Assembly (NCBI RefSeq): GCF_013410035.1
Contig: NZ_JACCBW010000002.1
Coordinates: 992,001 to 1,056,000 of the forward strand
DNA: 64,000 nt
Direction of reading: 5' to 3'
From: Nocardioides cavernae
Lineage (GTDB): Bacteria > Actinomycetota > Actinomycetes > Propionibacteriales > Nocardioidaceae
Part shown: positions 45,686-54,336 of the stretch, piece after piece
Numbering within the stretch: the stretch's first letter is position 1
How the letters are laid out: the number at the start of each line of letters is the position of its first letter
Program-made: the position numbers and the translations under genes
The notes under the pieces: generated by a model
The model's input: only the letters and a program-made list of their open reading frames with translations
What the model was told of the DNA's origin: nothing
The model's database searches: none

Positions 45686-45724
45686 TTTGGTGAGGCTTAC
45701 CTAACTAAGCCAAGCCTAACCTAA
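45686..45724 (-). promoter_or_regulatory. Two adjacent DtxR/IdeR-like iron boxes upstream of hmuT
   Basis: Read on the minus strand, box 1 is TTAGGTTAGGCTTGGCTTA (plus 45706-45724) and box 2 is TTAGGTAAGCCTCACCAAA (plus 45686-45704). Each matches 15 of 19 positions of the consensus TTAGGTTAGGCTAACCTAA, and their centres are 20 bp apart. Iron-loaded DtxR/IdeR bound here would repress the heme operon. Confidence 0.8.
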
Positions 45725-45785
45725 CTCGTCCCGAACGCGCGACCCGGTCCACGTCCTGGCCCGGTCCGCGGTCCGGGCACGCGAA

Positions 45786-45817
45786 CGGCCGCGGACCCCC
45801 TGGGGGATCCGCGGCCG
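45786..45817 (-). terminator. Hairpin terminator after tpx
   Basis: CGGCCGCGGACCCCC (45786-45800) pairs with GGGGGATCCGCGGCCG (45802-45817) with a single bulge. It lies 20 nt beyond the tpx stop and may also insulate the hmu promoter. Confidence 0.65.
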
Positions 45818-45837
45818 CTCGCCGGGTGCGCGGTGGG

Positions 45838-46335
45838 TCAGCCCAGGGCCGCCACCGCTGCGTCGTAGTCGGGCTCCTCGCCGATCGTGTCGGTGAGCTG
45901 GGTGTGCAGCACGGTGCGGTCCGCGTCGAGGACGACGACCGCGCGGGCGAGCAGGCCCTGCCAGCCGCCGTCGGCCATCGCGACGCCGTAGTCCTCGCCG
46001 AAGGAGGAGCGGAACGCCGAGCCGACCAGGACGTCCTCGATGCCCTCGGCGCCGCAGAAGCGCGCCTGCGCGAGGGGCAGGTCGACCGACACGTTGACGA
46101 CGGCCGTGTTGTCGAGGCCGGCGGCGAGCTCGTTGAACTTCCGCACGCTCGCCTGGCACACGCCGGTGTCGATGCTCGGGAAGATGTTGAGCACCACGCG
46201 CTTGCCGGCGACGTCGGCGTCGGTGAGTGCGCCGAACGCGAGGTCGACCAGCTCGAAGCCGGGAGCCTGGGAGCCGACCGCGGGGAGCTCGCCCACGGTG
46301 CTGACGGTGTTGGGACCGAGTTGGGTGGTTGCCAT
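45838..46335 (-). CDS. tpx: Thiol peroxidase
   Basis: 165 residues, an atypical 2-Cys peroxiredoxin. The peroxidatic Cys is in IDTGVCQASVRKFN (about 55-68) and the resolving Cys in ARFCGAEGIEDV. It reduces hydrogen and alkyl peroxides using thioredoxin. Leaderless TAGGTT lies 6 nt before ATG 46335. It is divergent from the DUF2252 gene, with both promoters inside 36 bases. Confidence 0.95.
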   Translation of the reverse strand: MATTQLGPNTVSTVGELPAVGSQAPGFELVDLAFGALTDADVAGKRVVLNIFPSIDTGVCQASVRKFNELAAGLDNTAVVNVSVDLPLAQARFCGAEGIEDVLVGSAFRSSFGEDYGVAMADGGWQGLLARAVVVLDADRTVLHTQLTDTIGEEPDYDAAVAALG

Positions 46336-46341
46336 GGGCTC

Positions 46342-46347
46342 AACCTA
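46342..46347 (-). promoter_or_regulatory. -10 element of a leaderless promoter for tpx
   Basis: TAGGTT on the minus strand lies 6 nt before ATG 46335. Confidence 0.5.
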
Positions 46348-46358
46348 GCGGCGCTGCC

Positions 46359-46364
46359 TAGAGT
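46359..46364 (+). promoter_or_regulatory. -10 element of a leaderless promoter for the DUF2252 gene
   Basis: TAGAGT lies 7 nt before ATG 46372 and faces away from the tpx promoter. Confidence 0.5.
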
Positions 46365-46371
46365 GCACGTC

Positions 46372-47682
46372 ATGGCCACCCCAGACCGGACGACCGTCAT
46401 CATCGAGGTGCTGCGCGACGCCTTCGCCCCGCTGATGCGGGCGGATCCCGCGGCGTTCCGGGCGAAGTACCGCAAGATGGCGCGCGACCCCCACGCGTTC
46501 TACCGGGGCACCGCGTGCCTGTTCTTCCACGACGTCACCCAGGAGACCGACGAGTGGGCGGCCCACGGCGCCGAGCGGATCTGGATCCACGGCGACCTCC
46601 ACGTGGAGAACTTCGGCACCTACCTCAACTCCGACGGCCGGCTGGTCTTCGACATCAACGACTTCGACGAGGCCTACGTCGGGCACTACACGTGGGACCT
46701 GCAGCGCTTCGCCGCCAGCCTGGCCCTGGTCGGGTGGCAGAAGGCGCTGCCGGAGGACGCGATCCGCAAGCTGATCGGCCGGTACGCCCGCTCCTACCTC
46801 GCGCAGGTCAGCCACTACGTCGCCTCCGACACCGACGACGACTTCGAGATCCGCCTCGACACCGCCGACGGCCCCGTCCTGACCGCGCTGGTCGCGGCCA
46901 GGACGATGCGGCGGGCCGACCTGCTGGACTCGATGACGTACATGAAGGACGGGGGTCGCCGGTTCGCCGAGGACGGCAGCACCCGCCGGCTCAAGCGCGA
47001 CGAGCGGAAGGAGGTCGTCGCAGCGTTCCGCGCCTACCTCGACACCATCCCCGACTCCAAGCGCTTCGACCGCACGCTCTTCTACGAGCTGCGCGACGTG
47101 GTCGGCAAGTCCGGCTTCGGCATCGGCAGCGCGGGCCTGCCGGCGTACAACGTGCTGGTCGAGGGCTACAGCCAGGCCCTCGACAACGACGTCGTCCTCA
47201 GCATGAAGCAGGCGAACGTCCCCGCCCTGAGCCGGTTCGTCGACACCACCGAGGTCGACGGCTACTTCGAGCACGAGGGCCACCGGACCGTGGTCAGCCA
47301 ACGCGCGCTGCAGGTGCACACCGACCCGCTGCTCGGGCACACCGAGATCGGCGGTGTGGGGTACGTCGTCTCCGAGGTGTCGCCCTACGAGGTCGACCTG
47401 GACTGGTCGGAGATCAACGAGCCCGCGGACATGCGGTCGGTGGTGGAGCTGCTCGGCCGCGCCACGGCGAAGATCCACTGCGCGTCGGACGAGGACAGCC
47501 AGCAGGACCTCGTCGACTTCCAGGTCGAGGAGGCGATCGCCCGCTCGCTCGAGGGACGACGTAACGATCTCGTCAGCTGGCTGTGCGACTGGGGTATCGC
47601 GTACGCCGCACGCGTCCGCGAGGACCACGCGCTGTTCGTCGACGCCTTCCGCGAGGGCCGGGTGGGGATCGCCGCCACCTGA
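46372..47682 (+). CDS. DUF2252-family protein (kinase-like fold)
   Basis: 436 residues. Characteristic motifs: FYRGTACLFFHD, IWIHGDLHVENFGTY and LVFDINDFDEAYVGHYTWDL. The first HGDLHxxNF and the later DxNDFD resemble the catalytic loop and metal motif of aminoglycoside-phosphotransferase-like kinases. MKQANVPALSRF probably contributes a substrate-site Lys. The family is common in actinobacteria, and no substrate has been established to my knowledge. It is a single-gene transcript. Confidence 0.85.
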   Translation: MATPDRTTVIIEVLRDAFAPLMRADPAAFRAKYRKMARDPHAFYRGTACLFFHDVTQETDEWAAHGAERIWIHGDLHVENFGTYLNSDGRLVFDINDFDEAYVGHYTWDLQRFAASLALVGWQKALPEDAIRKLIGRYARSYLAQVSHYVASDTDDDFEIRLDTADGPVLTALVAARTMRRADLLDSMTYMKDGGRRFAEDGSTRRLKRDERKEVVAAFRAYLDTIPDSKRFDRTLFYELRDVVGKSGFGIGSAGLPAYNVLVEGYSQALDNDVVLSMKQANVPALSRFVDTTEVDGYFEHEGHRTVVSQRALQVHTDPLLGHTEIGGVGYVVSEVSPYEVDLDWSEINEPADMRSVVELLGRATAKIHCASDEDSQQDLVDFQVEEAIARSLEGRRNDLVSWLCDWGIAYAARVREDHALFVDAFREGRVGIAAT

Positions 47683-47702
47683 CCCTCGCGGACGGCTGCG
47701 GC

Positions 47703-48722
<1,020 letters not shown>

Positions 48723-48729
48723 GCCCACC

Positions 48730-48760
48730 AGCGAACTCCTTGGAGTGCGCTCGAAGTCAA
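48730..48760 (-). promoter_or_regulatory. MerR-type promoter/operator for the aldo/keto reductase
   Basis: On the minus strand TTGACT (plus 48755-48760) is separated by 19 bp from TTCGCT (plus 48730-48735). The dyad CTTGGAG..CTCGAAG (48739-48756) fills the spacer. The long 19-bp spacer with a central dyad is the arrangement MerR regulators untwist to activate. Confidence 0.75.
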
Positions 48761-48774
48761 GACCTCGGATCGAT

Positions 48775-49149
48775 TCAGGCCGACTTGTCGAGCGTGTTCT
48801 CGTAGAGCGCGATCTTGTAGTCGATGGCGCGCAGGTGGGAGGTGACCTCGGCGAGCTGGCGCTCGACGACCTCGCGGTGCGCGAGGAGCAGGGCGAGGCG
48901 CTCGGCCTCGTTGCCGTCACCGTCACGCACGAGCGCTGCGTAGCGGCGCACGTCGCGGATCGGCATGCCCGTCGAGCGGAGCCGGGTGACCATCTCGATC
49001 CAGCGCAGGTCGTCGTCGGTGTAGCGACGGTGCCCCGAGGGCGCCCGGTCGACCGCGTGCAGCAGCAGGCCGTCACGCTCGTAGTAGCGCAGGGTGTGGG
49101 CGGTGAGTCCGGTCCTCTCGGCGGCCTCGGCGATCGTCAGGCTGGTCAT
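48775..49149 (-). CDS. MerR-family transcriptional regulator
   Basis: 124 residues. The winged helix-turn-helix is at the N-terminus ([26 protein letters not shown], then [10 protein letters not shown]). A C-terminal dimerisation coiled coil follows (about 80-120, [20 protein letters not shown]). No Cys cluster is present, so it is not a metal or redox sensor of the usual Cys type; effector ligands may be organic. It probably autoregulates and activates the aldo/keto reductase, since both genes carry matching 19-bp-spacer promoters. Confidence 0.92.
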   Translation of the reverse strand: MTSLTIAEAAERTGLTAHTLRYYERDGLLLHAVDRAPSGHRRYTDDDLRWIEMVTRLRSTGMPIRDVRRYAALVRDGDGNEAERLALLLAHREVVERQLAEVTSHLRAIDYKIALYENTLDKSA

Positions 49150-49155
49150 CGAACC

Positions 49156-49186
49156 AGTCTCCGACTTGGAGTGCGCTCCAAGTCAA
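49156..49186 (-). promoter_or_regulatory. merR promoter/operator with near-perfect palindrome
   Basis: Minus-strand TTGACT (plus 49181-49186), a 19-bp spacer and GAGACT (plus 49156-49161) lie 6 nt before the merR ATG. The palindrome ACTTGGAG-TGCG-CTCCAAGT (49164-49183) sits in the spacer. It overlaps the stop codon of the epimerase gene. Confidence 0.8.
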
Positions 49187-49992
49187 GAACCCAGGGCCGG
49201 CCTGTGGAACTCGGCGGTGGCGAAGGGGCCGCCGACGAACGCGGCCTCGGCCTCGTCCTCGGCGCCGGCCCCGATGCGTGCGGCGTACGCCTCCGCGTCG
49301 TCCTGCGGCTCGTAGCCCAGGCGCCGCCCGGGCTCGAGGTCCCACCACGCGCGGGTGTTGGCGCTGATGCCGTAGAGGACGGCGTACCCGGGGGCGGGGG
49401 TGGTCAGGGCCGCCTCGACCATGCGCAGCCCGTCGGCGTGCGACAGCCACGTCGACAGCCCGCGCAGGGTGGTCGGCTCCTCGAGGAAGGAGCCGATGCG
49501 GCAGGAGACGACGTCGATGCCGTGACGGTCGACGAACAGGCGCATCAGTGCCTCGGCCGCGACCTTGGCGACGCCGTAGTAGGTGTCGGGGCGGGGGAGG
49601 GCGTGCTCGGTGAGCTCGCCGTCGGCCCGGGGCGTACGCCCGACCGCGTGGTTGGACGACGCGTAGACCAGCCGCGGCACGTCGTGCGCGACCATCGCGT
49701 CGAGCAGGGCGGCGGTCGTGATGACGTGCGAGGTCAGCTCGTCGGGCAGCGAGAGCTCCTCGGGGACGCCCGCGAGGTGGACGACGGCGTCGAGGGTGCC
49801 ACCGGTGGTCAGGGCGGCGACGACGGCCTCGACGGCGTCGGCGTCGGCGCAGTCGGCCTCGTGCCACGGGAACGTCGTGCCCTCCGGCGCCGGGACGAGG
49901 TCGAGGCCGACCACGTCGTGGCCGAGCCCGGCGAGCCCGGCCGTGATCACCCGGCCGAGGCTGCCGGCGGCACCGCTGACGAGCACGCGCAT
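49183..49992 (-). CDS. NAD-dependent epimerase/dehydratase (uronate-dehydrogenase-like SDR)
   Basis: 269 residues, extended SDR. The Rossmann motif is VSGAAGSLGRVI at the start, followed by DAVVHLAGVPEE, LVYASSNHAVG, and the catalytic YYGVAK (YxxxK). The short length and N-terminal sequence resemble hexuronate dehydrogenases, which oxidise glucuronate or galacturonate. A sugar-nucleotide epimerase is the alternative. It lies 10 nt after the purine nucleoside phosphorylase stop and is probably co-transcribed with it. Confidence 0.85.
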   Translation of the reverse strand: MRVLVSGAAGSLGRVITAGLAGLGHDVVGLDLVPAPEGTTFPWHEADCADADAVEAVVAALTTGGTLDAVVHLAGVPEELSLPDELTSHVITTAALLDAMVAHDVPRLVYASSNHAVGRTPRADGELTEHALPRPDTYYGVAKVAAEALMRLFVDRHGIDVVSCRIGSFLEEPTTLRGLSTWLSHADGLRMVEAALTTPAPGYAVLYGISANTRAWWDLEPGRRLGYEPQDDAEAYAARIGAGAEDEAEAAFVGGPFATAEFHRPALGS

Positions 49993-50002
49993 GTCGGCGC
50001 CC

Positions 50003-50827
50003 TCAGATCTTCGCGACGACCTGGCTGAGCAGGCCGCCCATCCGGCTCGCCGCGGCCTTGCCGGCCTCGAGGACCTCCGCGTGGTCGAGCGGCTCGCCGC
50101 TCAGGCCCGCGGCGAGGTTGGTCACCAGGCTGATGCCGAGGATCTCCATGCCGGCCTCGCGGGCCGCGATCGCCTCGAGCGTGGTGCTCATCCCGACCAG
50201 GTGGCCGCCCATGATCCCGGCCATCCGGACCTCGGCGGGGGTCTCGTAGTGCGGACCGGGGAACTGGACGTAGACGCCCTCGTCGAGCGAGGGGTCGACC
50301 TCCTTGCACATCGCGCGCAGGCGCGGGCTGTAGAGGTCGGTGAGGTCGACGAAGGTGGCGCCGACGATCGGGCTGGTGCCGGTGAGGTTGATGTGGTCGG
50401 AGATCAGGACCGGCTGGCCGGGCTCCCAGCCCTCCTTGAGCCCGCCGCACCCGTTGGTGAGCACGATGGCCGAGCAGCCCGCAGCGGCGGCGGTGCGGAT
50501 CGGGTGGACGACCGCGGCGACGCCCTTGCCCTCGTAGAAGTGGGTGCGCGAGAGGAAGACCAGGAGGTTCTTGTCGCCCGAGGCGGTCGACTGGCGGATC
50601 GAGCGGATCTTGCCGCTGTGACCGGCGACCGCGGCGGCGCTGAAGCCGGGCAGGTCGGTCGTGTCGATCTCGGCGGTGGCCTCGCCGAGGGCGTCCACGG
50701 CCGGGAGCCAGCCCGACCCGAGGACCAGGGCGACGTCGTGGCGCTCGACGCCGGTCAGCTCGGCGAGCCTCGCGGCCGCCTCGGCGGCGTTCTCGTAGGG
50801 CGTGGTGGCAGCGGCTGCGTGGGTCAC
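50003..50827 (-). CDS. punA: Purine nucleoside phosphorylase
   Basis: 274 residues, the trimeric class. Motifs: VALVLGSGWLPAVDAL, the phosphate site LSRTHFYEGKG, AIVLTNGCGGLKEGWEPG, DHINLTGTSPIVG, FPGPHYETPAEVRM and MSTTLEAIAAREAGMEILG. It phosphorolyses (deoxy)inosine and (deoxy)guanosine, linking Add to (deoxy)ribose-1-phosphate. TAGAGT lies 7 nt before GTG 50827, fixing the start. In M. tuberculosis the equivalent gene (called deoD) is beside pmmB, and lpdA is near, as here. Confidence 0.94.
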   Translation of the reverse strand: MTHAAAATTPYENAAEAAARLAELTGVERHDVALVLGSGWLPAVDALGEATAEIDTTDLPGFSAAAVAGHSGKIRSIRQSTASGDKNLLVFLSRTHFYEGKGVAAVVHPIRTAAAAGCSAIVLTNGCGGLKEGWEPGQPVLISDHINLTGTSPIVGATFVDLTDLYSPRLRAMCKEVDPSLDEGVYVQFPGPHYETPAEVRMAGIMGGHLVGMSTTLEAIAAREAGMEILGISLVTNLAAGLSGEPLDHAEVLEAGKAAASRMGGLLSQVVAKI

Positions 50828-50834
50828 GCGCCGA

Positions 50835-50840
50835 ACTCTA
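50835..50840 (-). promoter_or_regulatory. -10 element of a leaderless promoter for punA
   Basis: TAGAGT on the minus strand lies 7 nt before GTG 50827. Confidence 0.5.
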
Positions 50841-50858
50841 GACCGGCTCGCGCCCGGC

Positions 50859-51311
50859 TCAGAGCCCGGTGGAGCGGCAGGAGCGGCGACGCAGGGCGCC
50901 CACGTAGTCCTCCGGCGCCCCGGCGGCCTCCGCGGAGTCGGCGAGCACCCCGAGGTAGGACGCCGACGGCAGCCCGCCCTCGTACGCGTCGAGCACGTAG
51001 GCCCACACGACCATCTCACCGGTCATGGTCTGCACGCGCACCTTGGTCTTGCGGTAGAGGCCGCTGTCGGCGGACTCCCAGCCGTCGAGGGCGCGCTCGT
51101 CCTCGGGCGTCACGTCGTAGACGGCGACGAAGACCTGCTCGAAGGGGTCCTGGACGATCGTCGAGAGCGCGCCGTCCCAGCCGTGCTCCTCGCCGCCGAA
51201 GGTCAGCCGCCACCCCGTCAGCCAGCCCGTCGACTGGAGGATCGAGTGCGGGCAGCGCTCGCTCATGCGGGCGGGATCGAGGTTCGTCCCGTAGGCGGCG
51301 TAGAGCGTCAC
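50859..51311 (-). CDS. Gamma-glutamylcyclotransferase-like protein
   Basis: 150 residues. It opens LYAAYGTNLDPARMSERCPH, the YGTNL loop characteristic of the GGCT/AIG2-like fold. STIVQDPFEQVFVAVYDVTP and ALDGWE follow, with the conserved Glu. Members cyclise gamma-glutamyl amines; the specific substrate is unknown. TATCGT lies 7 nt before GTG 51311 and supports this start. The M. tuberculosis counterpart next to lpdA (Rv3304) has the same family. Confidence 0.82.
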   Translation of the reverse strand: MTLYAAYGTNLDPARMSERCPHSILQSTGWLTGWRLTFGGEEHGWDGALSTIVQDPFEQVFVAVYDVTPEDERALDGWESADSGLYRKTKVRVQTMTGEMVVWAYVLDAYEGGLPSASYLGVLADSAEAAGAPEDYVGALRRRSCRSTGL

Positions 51312-51318
51312 GGTCCAC

Positions 51319-51324
51319 ACGATA
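51319..51324 (-). promoter_or_regulatory. -10 element of a leaderless promoter for the GGCT-like gene
   Basis: TATCGT on the minus strand lies 7 nt before GTG 51311. Confidence 0.45.
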
Positions 51325-51335
51325 TCGAGCCCCGA

Positions 51336-51373
51336 CCCTTCGAGACACGCGCAGGGCGCGTTCCTCAGGACAA
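51336..51373. repeat. Short interspersed actinobacterial repeat-like element
   Basis: The sequence begins ACCCTTCGAGACACGCGC and continues AGGGCGCGTTCCTCAGGA. It contains the dyad ACGCGC-AGG-GCGCGT. It resembles the TCGAGAC...CCTCA interspersed palindromic elements common in Nocardioides-type genomes and lies between two promoters. Confidence 0.5.
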
Positions 51374-51404
51374 GCCTCGGTGTTCCCCCCGTGCGGTCGA
51401 CAAC

Positions 51405-51410
51405 TAGGCT
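51405..51410 (+). promoter_or_regulatory. -10 element of a leaderless promoter for lpd
   Basis: TAGGCT lies 6 nt before GTG 51417. Confidence 0.5.
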
Positions 51411-51416
51411 GGGGGC

Positions 51417-52820
51417 GTGACCGACACGCACTTCGACACCCTCGTCCTCGGCGCCGGCCCCGGTGGCTACGTCGCCGCGATCCGCGCAGCCCAGCTCGGC
51501 CAGAAGGTGGCCGTGGTGGAGGAGAAGTACTGGGGAGGTGTCTGCCTCAACGTCGGGTGCATCCCGTCCAAGGCCCTGCTCAAGAACGCCGAGCTGGCGC
51601 ACACGCTCCAGCACGAGAAGGCCAAGTTCGGCATCGAGGGCGACGTCTCGATGTCCTTCGGCCCGACGCACAAGCGCAGTCGCGACGTCTCCGCCGGCAT
51701 CGTCAAGGGCGTCCACTACCTGATGAAGAAGAACAAGATCACCGAGATCGACGGGTGGGGCACCCTCACCGGTCCGACCGGGATGGACGTGAAGGACAAG
51801 GACGGCCAGACCACCGGCTACACCTTCGACAACCTGGTGCTCGCCACCGGCGCGACCGTACGGCTCGTGCCCGGCGTCGAGCTCAGCGACAACGTCGTCA
51901 CCTACGAGGAGCAGATCCTCACCGACGAGCTCCCGGGCTCCATCATCATCGGCGGCTCCGGCGCGATCGGCGTCGAGTTCGCCTACGTCATGGCCAACTT
52001 CGGCGTCGACGTGACCATCGTGGAGTTCCTCGACCGGATGGTCCCCACCGAGGACCACGACATCTCCAAGGAGCTCCTCAAGCACTACAAGAAGCTCGGC
52101 GTGAAGGTCATGACCTCCACCGCGGTGAAGAACGTCGAGGACACCGGCTCGGGCGTCAAGGTCACGGTGGCGCCCGCCGACGGTGGCGACGAGCAGGTGA
52201 TCGAGGCCGACAAGTTCCTCGCCGCCTTCGGGTTCGCCCCCCGCGTGAAGGGCTTCGGCCTCGAGAACGTCGGCGTCACCGTCACCGAGCGCGGTGCCAT
52301 CGAGATCGACGAGTACTGCCGCACAAACGTCGACAACGTCTACGCGATCGGCGACTGCACCGGCAAGATGATGCTCGCCCACGTCGCCGAGGCGATGGGC
52401 ATCGTGGCCGCCGAGACCATCAACGGCGCCGAGACGATGCCGGTCGAGTACGACTTCGTCCCGCGCGCGACCTACTGCATGCCGCAGATCGGCTCGTTCG
52501 GCTACAGCGAGGCCCAGGCCAAGGACAAGGGCTACGACGTGAAGACCGCGACGTTCCCCTTCACCGCCAACGGCAAGGCCATGGGCCTCGGGGAGGCCGT
52601 CGGCTTCGTCAAGGTCGTCGCCGACGCCGAGCACAACGAGATCATCGGCGCCCACATGATCGGCCCCGACGTGACCGAGCTGCTCCCCGTCCTGACGCTG
52701 GCGCAGAAGTGGGACCTCACCGCCGACGAGGTCGCCCGCAACGTCTTCGCGCACCCGACCCTGGGCGAGGCCGTCAAGGAGGCCGTCCACGGCATCGCCG
52801 GCCACATGATCAACCTCTGA
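51417..52820 (+). CDS. lpd: Dihydrolipoyl dehydrogenase (E3)
   Basis: 467 residues. The FAD motif is [19 protein letters not shown], the redox disulfide [13 protein letters not shown] with both Cys, the NAD motif [20 protein letters not shown], and the C-terminal active-site His-Glu pair [11 protein letters not shown]. It reoxidises lipoamide of 2-oxo-acid dehydrogenase complexes (and glycine cleavage). No E1/E2 genes are adjacent. It is followed in the same direction by a second, Cys-deficient family member. Confidence 0.95.
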   Translation: MTDTHFDTLVLGAGPGGYVAAIRAAQLGQKVAVVEEKYWGGVCLNVGCIPSKALLKNAELAHTLQHEKAKFGIEGDVSMSFGPTHKRSRDVSAGIVKGVHYLMKKNKITEIDGWGTLTGPTGMDVKDKDGQTTGYTFDNLVLATGATVRLVPGVELSDNVVTYEEQILTDELPGSIIIGGSGAIGVEFAYVMANFGVDVTIVEFLDRMVPTEDHDISKELLKHYKKLGVKVMTSTAVKNVEDTGSGVKVTVAPADGGDEQVIEADKFLAAFGFAPRVKGFGLENVGVTVTERGAIEIDEYCRTNVDNVYAIGDCTGKMMLAHVAEAMGIVAAETINGAETMPVEYDFVPRATYCMPQIGSFGYSEAQAKDKGYDVKTATFPFTANGKAMGLGEAVGFVKVVADAEHNEIIGAHMIGPDVTELLPVLTLAQKWDLTADEVARNVFAHPTLGEAVKEAVHGIAGHMINL

Positions 52821-52837
52821 GGGCAGCAGGCACCGAG

Positions 52838-52919
52838 CTCGCGAGGTGGCTGCGGCGCCCGAGGAGGTCGAGTGCCGCAGCGGCTGAGGAACGAAGCCGC
52901 GTCGCGGTGTATCGAGACC
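52838..52919. repeat. Nocardioides-type interspersed repeat between lpd and lpdA
   Basis: About 80 bp, read on the minus strand as GGTCTCGATACACCGCGACG, then CGGCTTCGTTCCTCAGCCGC, then CACTCGACCTCC. It holds the stem GCGGCT/AGCCGC. Elements with GGTCTCGATAC...CTCGACC ends are widespread in Nocardioides-like genomes. It is non-coding and sits in the lpd-lpdA spacer. Confidence 0.6.
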
Positions 52920-52932
52920 TAGGAAGATCGAA

Positions 52933-54336
52933 GTGACCATGAGCAGCAGCAACCACATCGTCATCATCGGCGGCGGCCCGGGCGGCTACGAGGCGGCCCA
53001 CGTGGCCGCCCAGCTCGGCGCCGAGGTGACGGTCGTCGACACCGACGGTGTCGGCGGCTCCGCGGTCCTCACCGACTGCGTGCCCAGCAAGACGCTGATC
53101 GCGACGTCGGAGCTGATGGCGGACCTGACCGGCGCCCAGGAGCTCGGGGTCAACTTCCGCGACCACGAGGGCGACGCGGCGACGTCGATCGCGGTCGACC
53201 TGGCGCGGGTCAACGCCCGCGTCAAGCAGCTCGCCGCCGACCAGTCGGTCGACATCGCGGCCCGCCTCGACCGGGACGGCGTACGCGTCGTGACCGGCCG
53301 CGGCCGGCTCGGGCCCGACCTCACCGTGGTGGCGACGACCGCCGACGGCGAGGAGACCATCGAGGCCGACGCGATCATCGTCGCGACCGGCGCGTCGCCG
53401 CGTACGCTCCCCAGCGCCCAGCCCGACGGCGAGCGGATCCTCACCTGGGAGCAGGTCTACGACCTGACCGAGGTGCCGGAGAAGCTCATCGTGGTCGGCT
53501 CGGGCGTCACCGGTGCGGAGTTCGCCAGCGCCTACCTCTCGCTCGGCATCGACGTCACGCTCGTCAGCAGCCGCGACCGGGTCCTGCCGGGTGAGGACGC
53601 CGACGCGTCCGCCGTGCTCGAGGACGTCCTGACCCGCCGCGGCATGAACGTCCTCGGCCAGTCGCGCATGCAGTCGGTGACCCGCGACGGCGACACGGTC
53701 ACGGTGACGCTGACCGACGGGCGCACGGTCTCCGGGAGCCACTGCATCCTGGCCCTCGGCTCGGTGCCCAACACCGCCGACCTCGGCCTCGACGAGGCGG
53801 GTGTGCGCACCGACGACGGCGGCTTCATCACCGTCGACCGGGTGTCGCGCACCTCCGCACGCGGGGTCTACGCCGCGGGCGACTGCACCGGCGTGCTGAT
53901 GCTCGCCTCCGTCGCCGCGATGCAGGGCCGGATCGCGATGTGGCACTTCCTCGGGGACGCCGTGGCGCCGCTCGACCTCAAGAAGGTCTCCTCCAACGTC
54001 TTCACCTCGCCCGAGATCGCCACGGTGGGCTGGTCGCAGAAGTCCGTCGACGCGGGCGAGATGCAGGCCGAGGTCGTCACCCTGCCGCTGGCCGGCAACG
54101 CCCGCGCCAAGATGCAGGGCGTGCGCGACGGCTTCGTCAAGCTCTTCTGCCGCCCCGGCACCGGCATCGTCGTCGGGGGAGTGGTGGTCGGGCCGCGGGC
54201 CTCCGAGCTCATCCACCCGGTGTCGATCGCGGTCGCGGAGTCGTTGACGGCCGATCAGCTCGCCAACGCGTTCACCGTCTACCCGTCGATGAGCGGCTCC
54301 GTCGCCGAGGCCGCGCGACGCCTGCACCGGGTCTGA
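52933..54336 (+). CDS. lpdA: NAD(P)H-quinone dehydrogenase of the LpdA type (lacks disulfide)
   Basis: 467 residues, flavoprotein disulfide-reductase fold but with the redox motif altered. GGSAVLTDCVPSKTL has a single Cys where the family has two. The C-terminal active-site His-Pro pair is replaced by YPSMSGSVAEA. M. tuberculosis LpdA (Rv3303c) has the same losses and acts as an NAD(P)H quinone reductase rather than a lipoamide dehydrogenase. FAD (IIGGGPGGYEAAHVAAQLGA) and NAD (VVGSGVTGAEFASAY) sites are intact. The 3' end overlaps the convergent glycosylase gene by 65 bp. Confidence 0.88.
   Translation: MTMSSSNHIVIIGGGPGGYEAAHVAAQLGAEVTVVDTDGVGGSAVLTDCVPSKTLIATSELMADLTGAQELGVNFRDHEGDAATSIAVDLARVNARVKQLAADQSVDIAARLDRDGVRVVTGRGRLGPDLTVVATTADGEETIEADAIIVATGASPRTLPSAQPDGERILTWEQVYDLTEVPEKLIVVGSGVTGAEFASAYLSLGIDVTLVSSRDRVLPGEDADASAVLEDVLTRRGMNVLGQSRMQSVTRDGDTVTVTLTDGRTVSGSHCILALGSVPNTADLGLDEAGVRTDDGGFITVDRVSRTSARGVYAAGDCTGVLMLASVAAMQGRIAMWHFLGDAVAPLDLKKVSSNVFTSPEIATVGWSQKSVDAGEMQAEVVTLPLAGNARAKMQGVRDGFVKLFCRPGTGIVVGGVVVGPRASELIHPVSIAVAESLTADQLANAFTVYPSMSGSVAEAARRLHRV

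Noticed and set aside
48728..48741. GTG 48728 with AAGGAG as the aldo/keto reductase start
   Set aside because: The AAGGAG is part of the MerR operator, and the -10/TSS geometry places transcription start at about the ATG at 48722. Kept as an alternative.
52838..52919. Coding region between lpd and lpdA
   Set aside because: The spacer is explained by a repeat element, and its frames do not encode a recognisable peptide with a start and ribosome-binding site.
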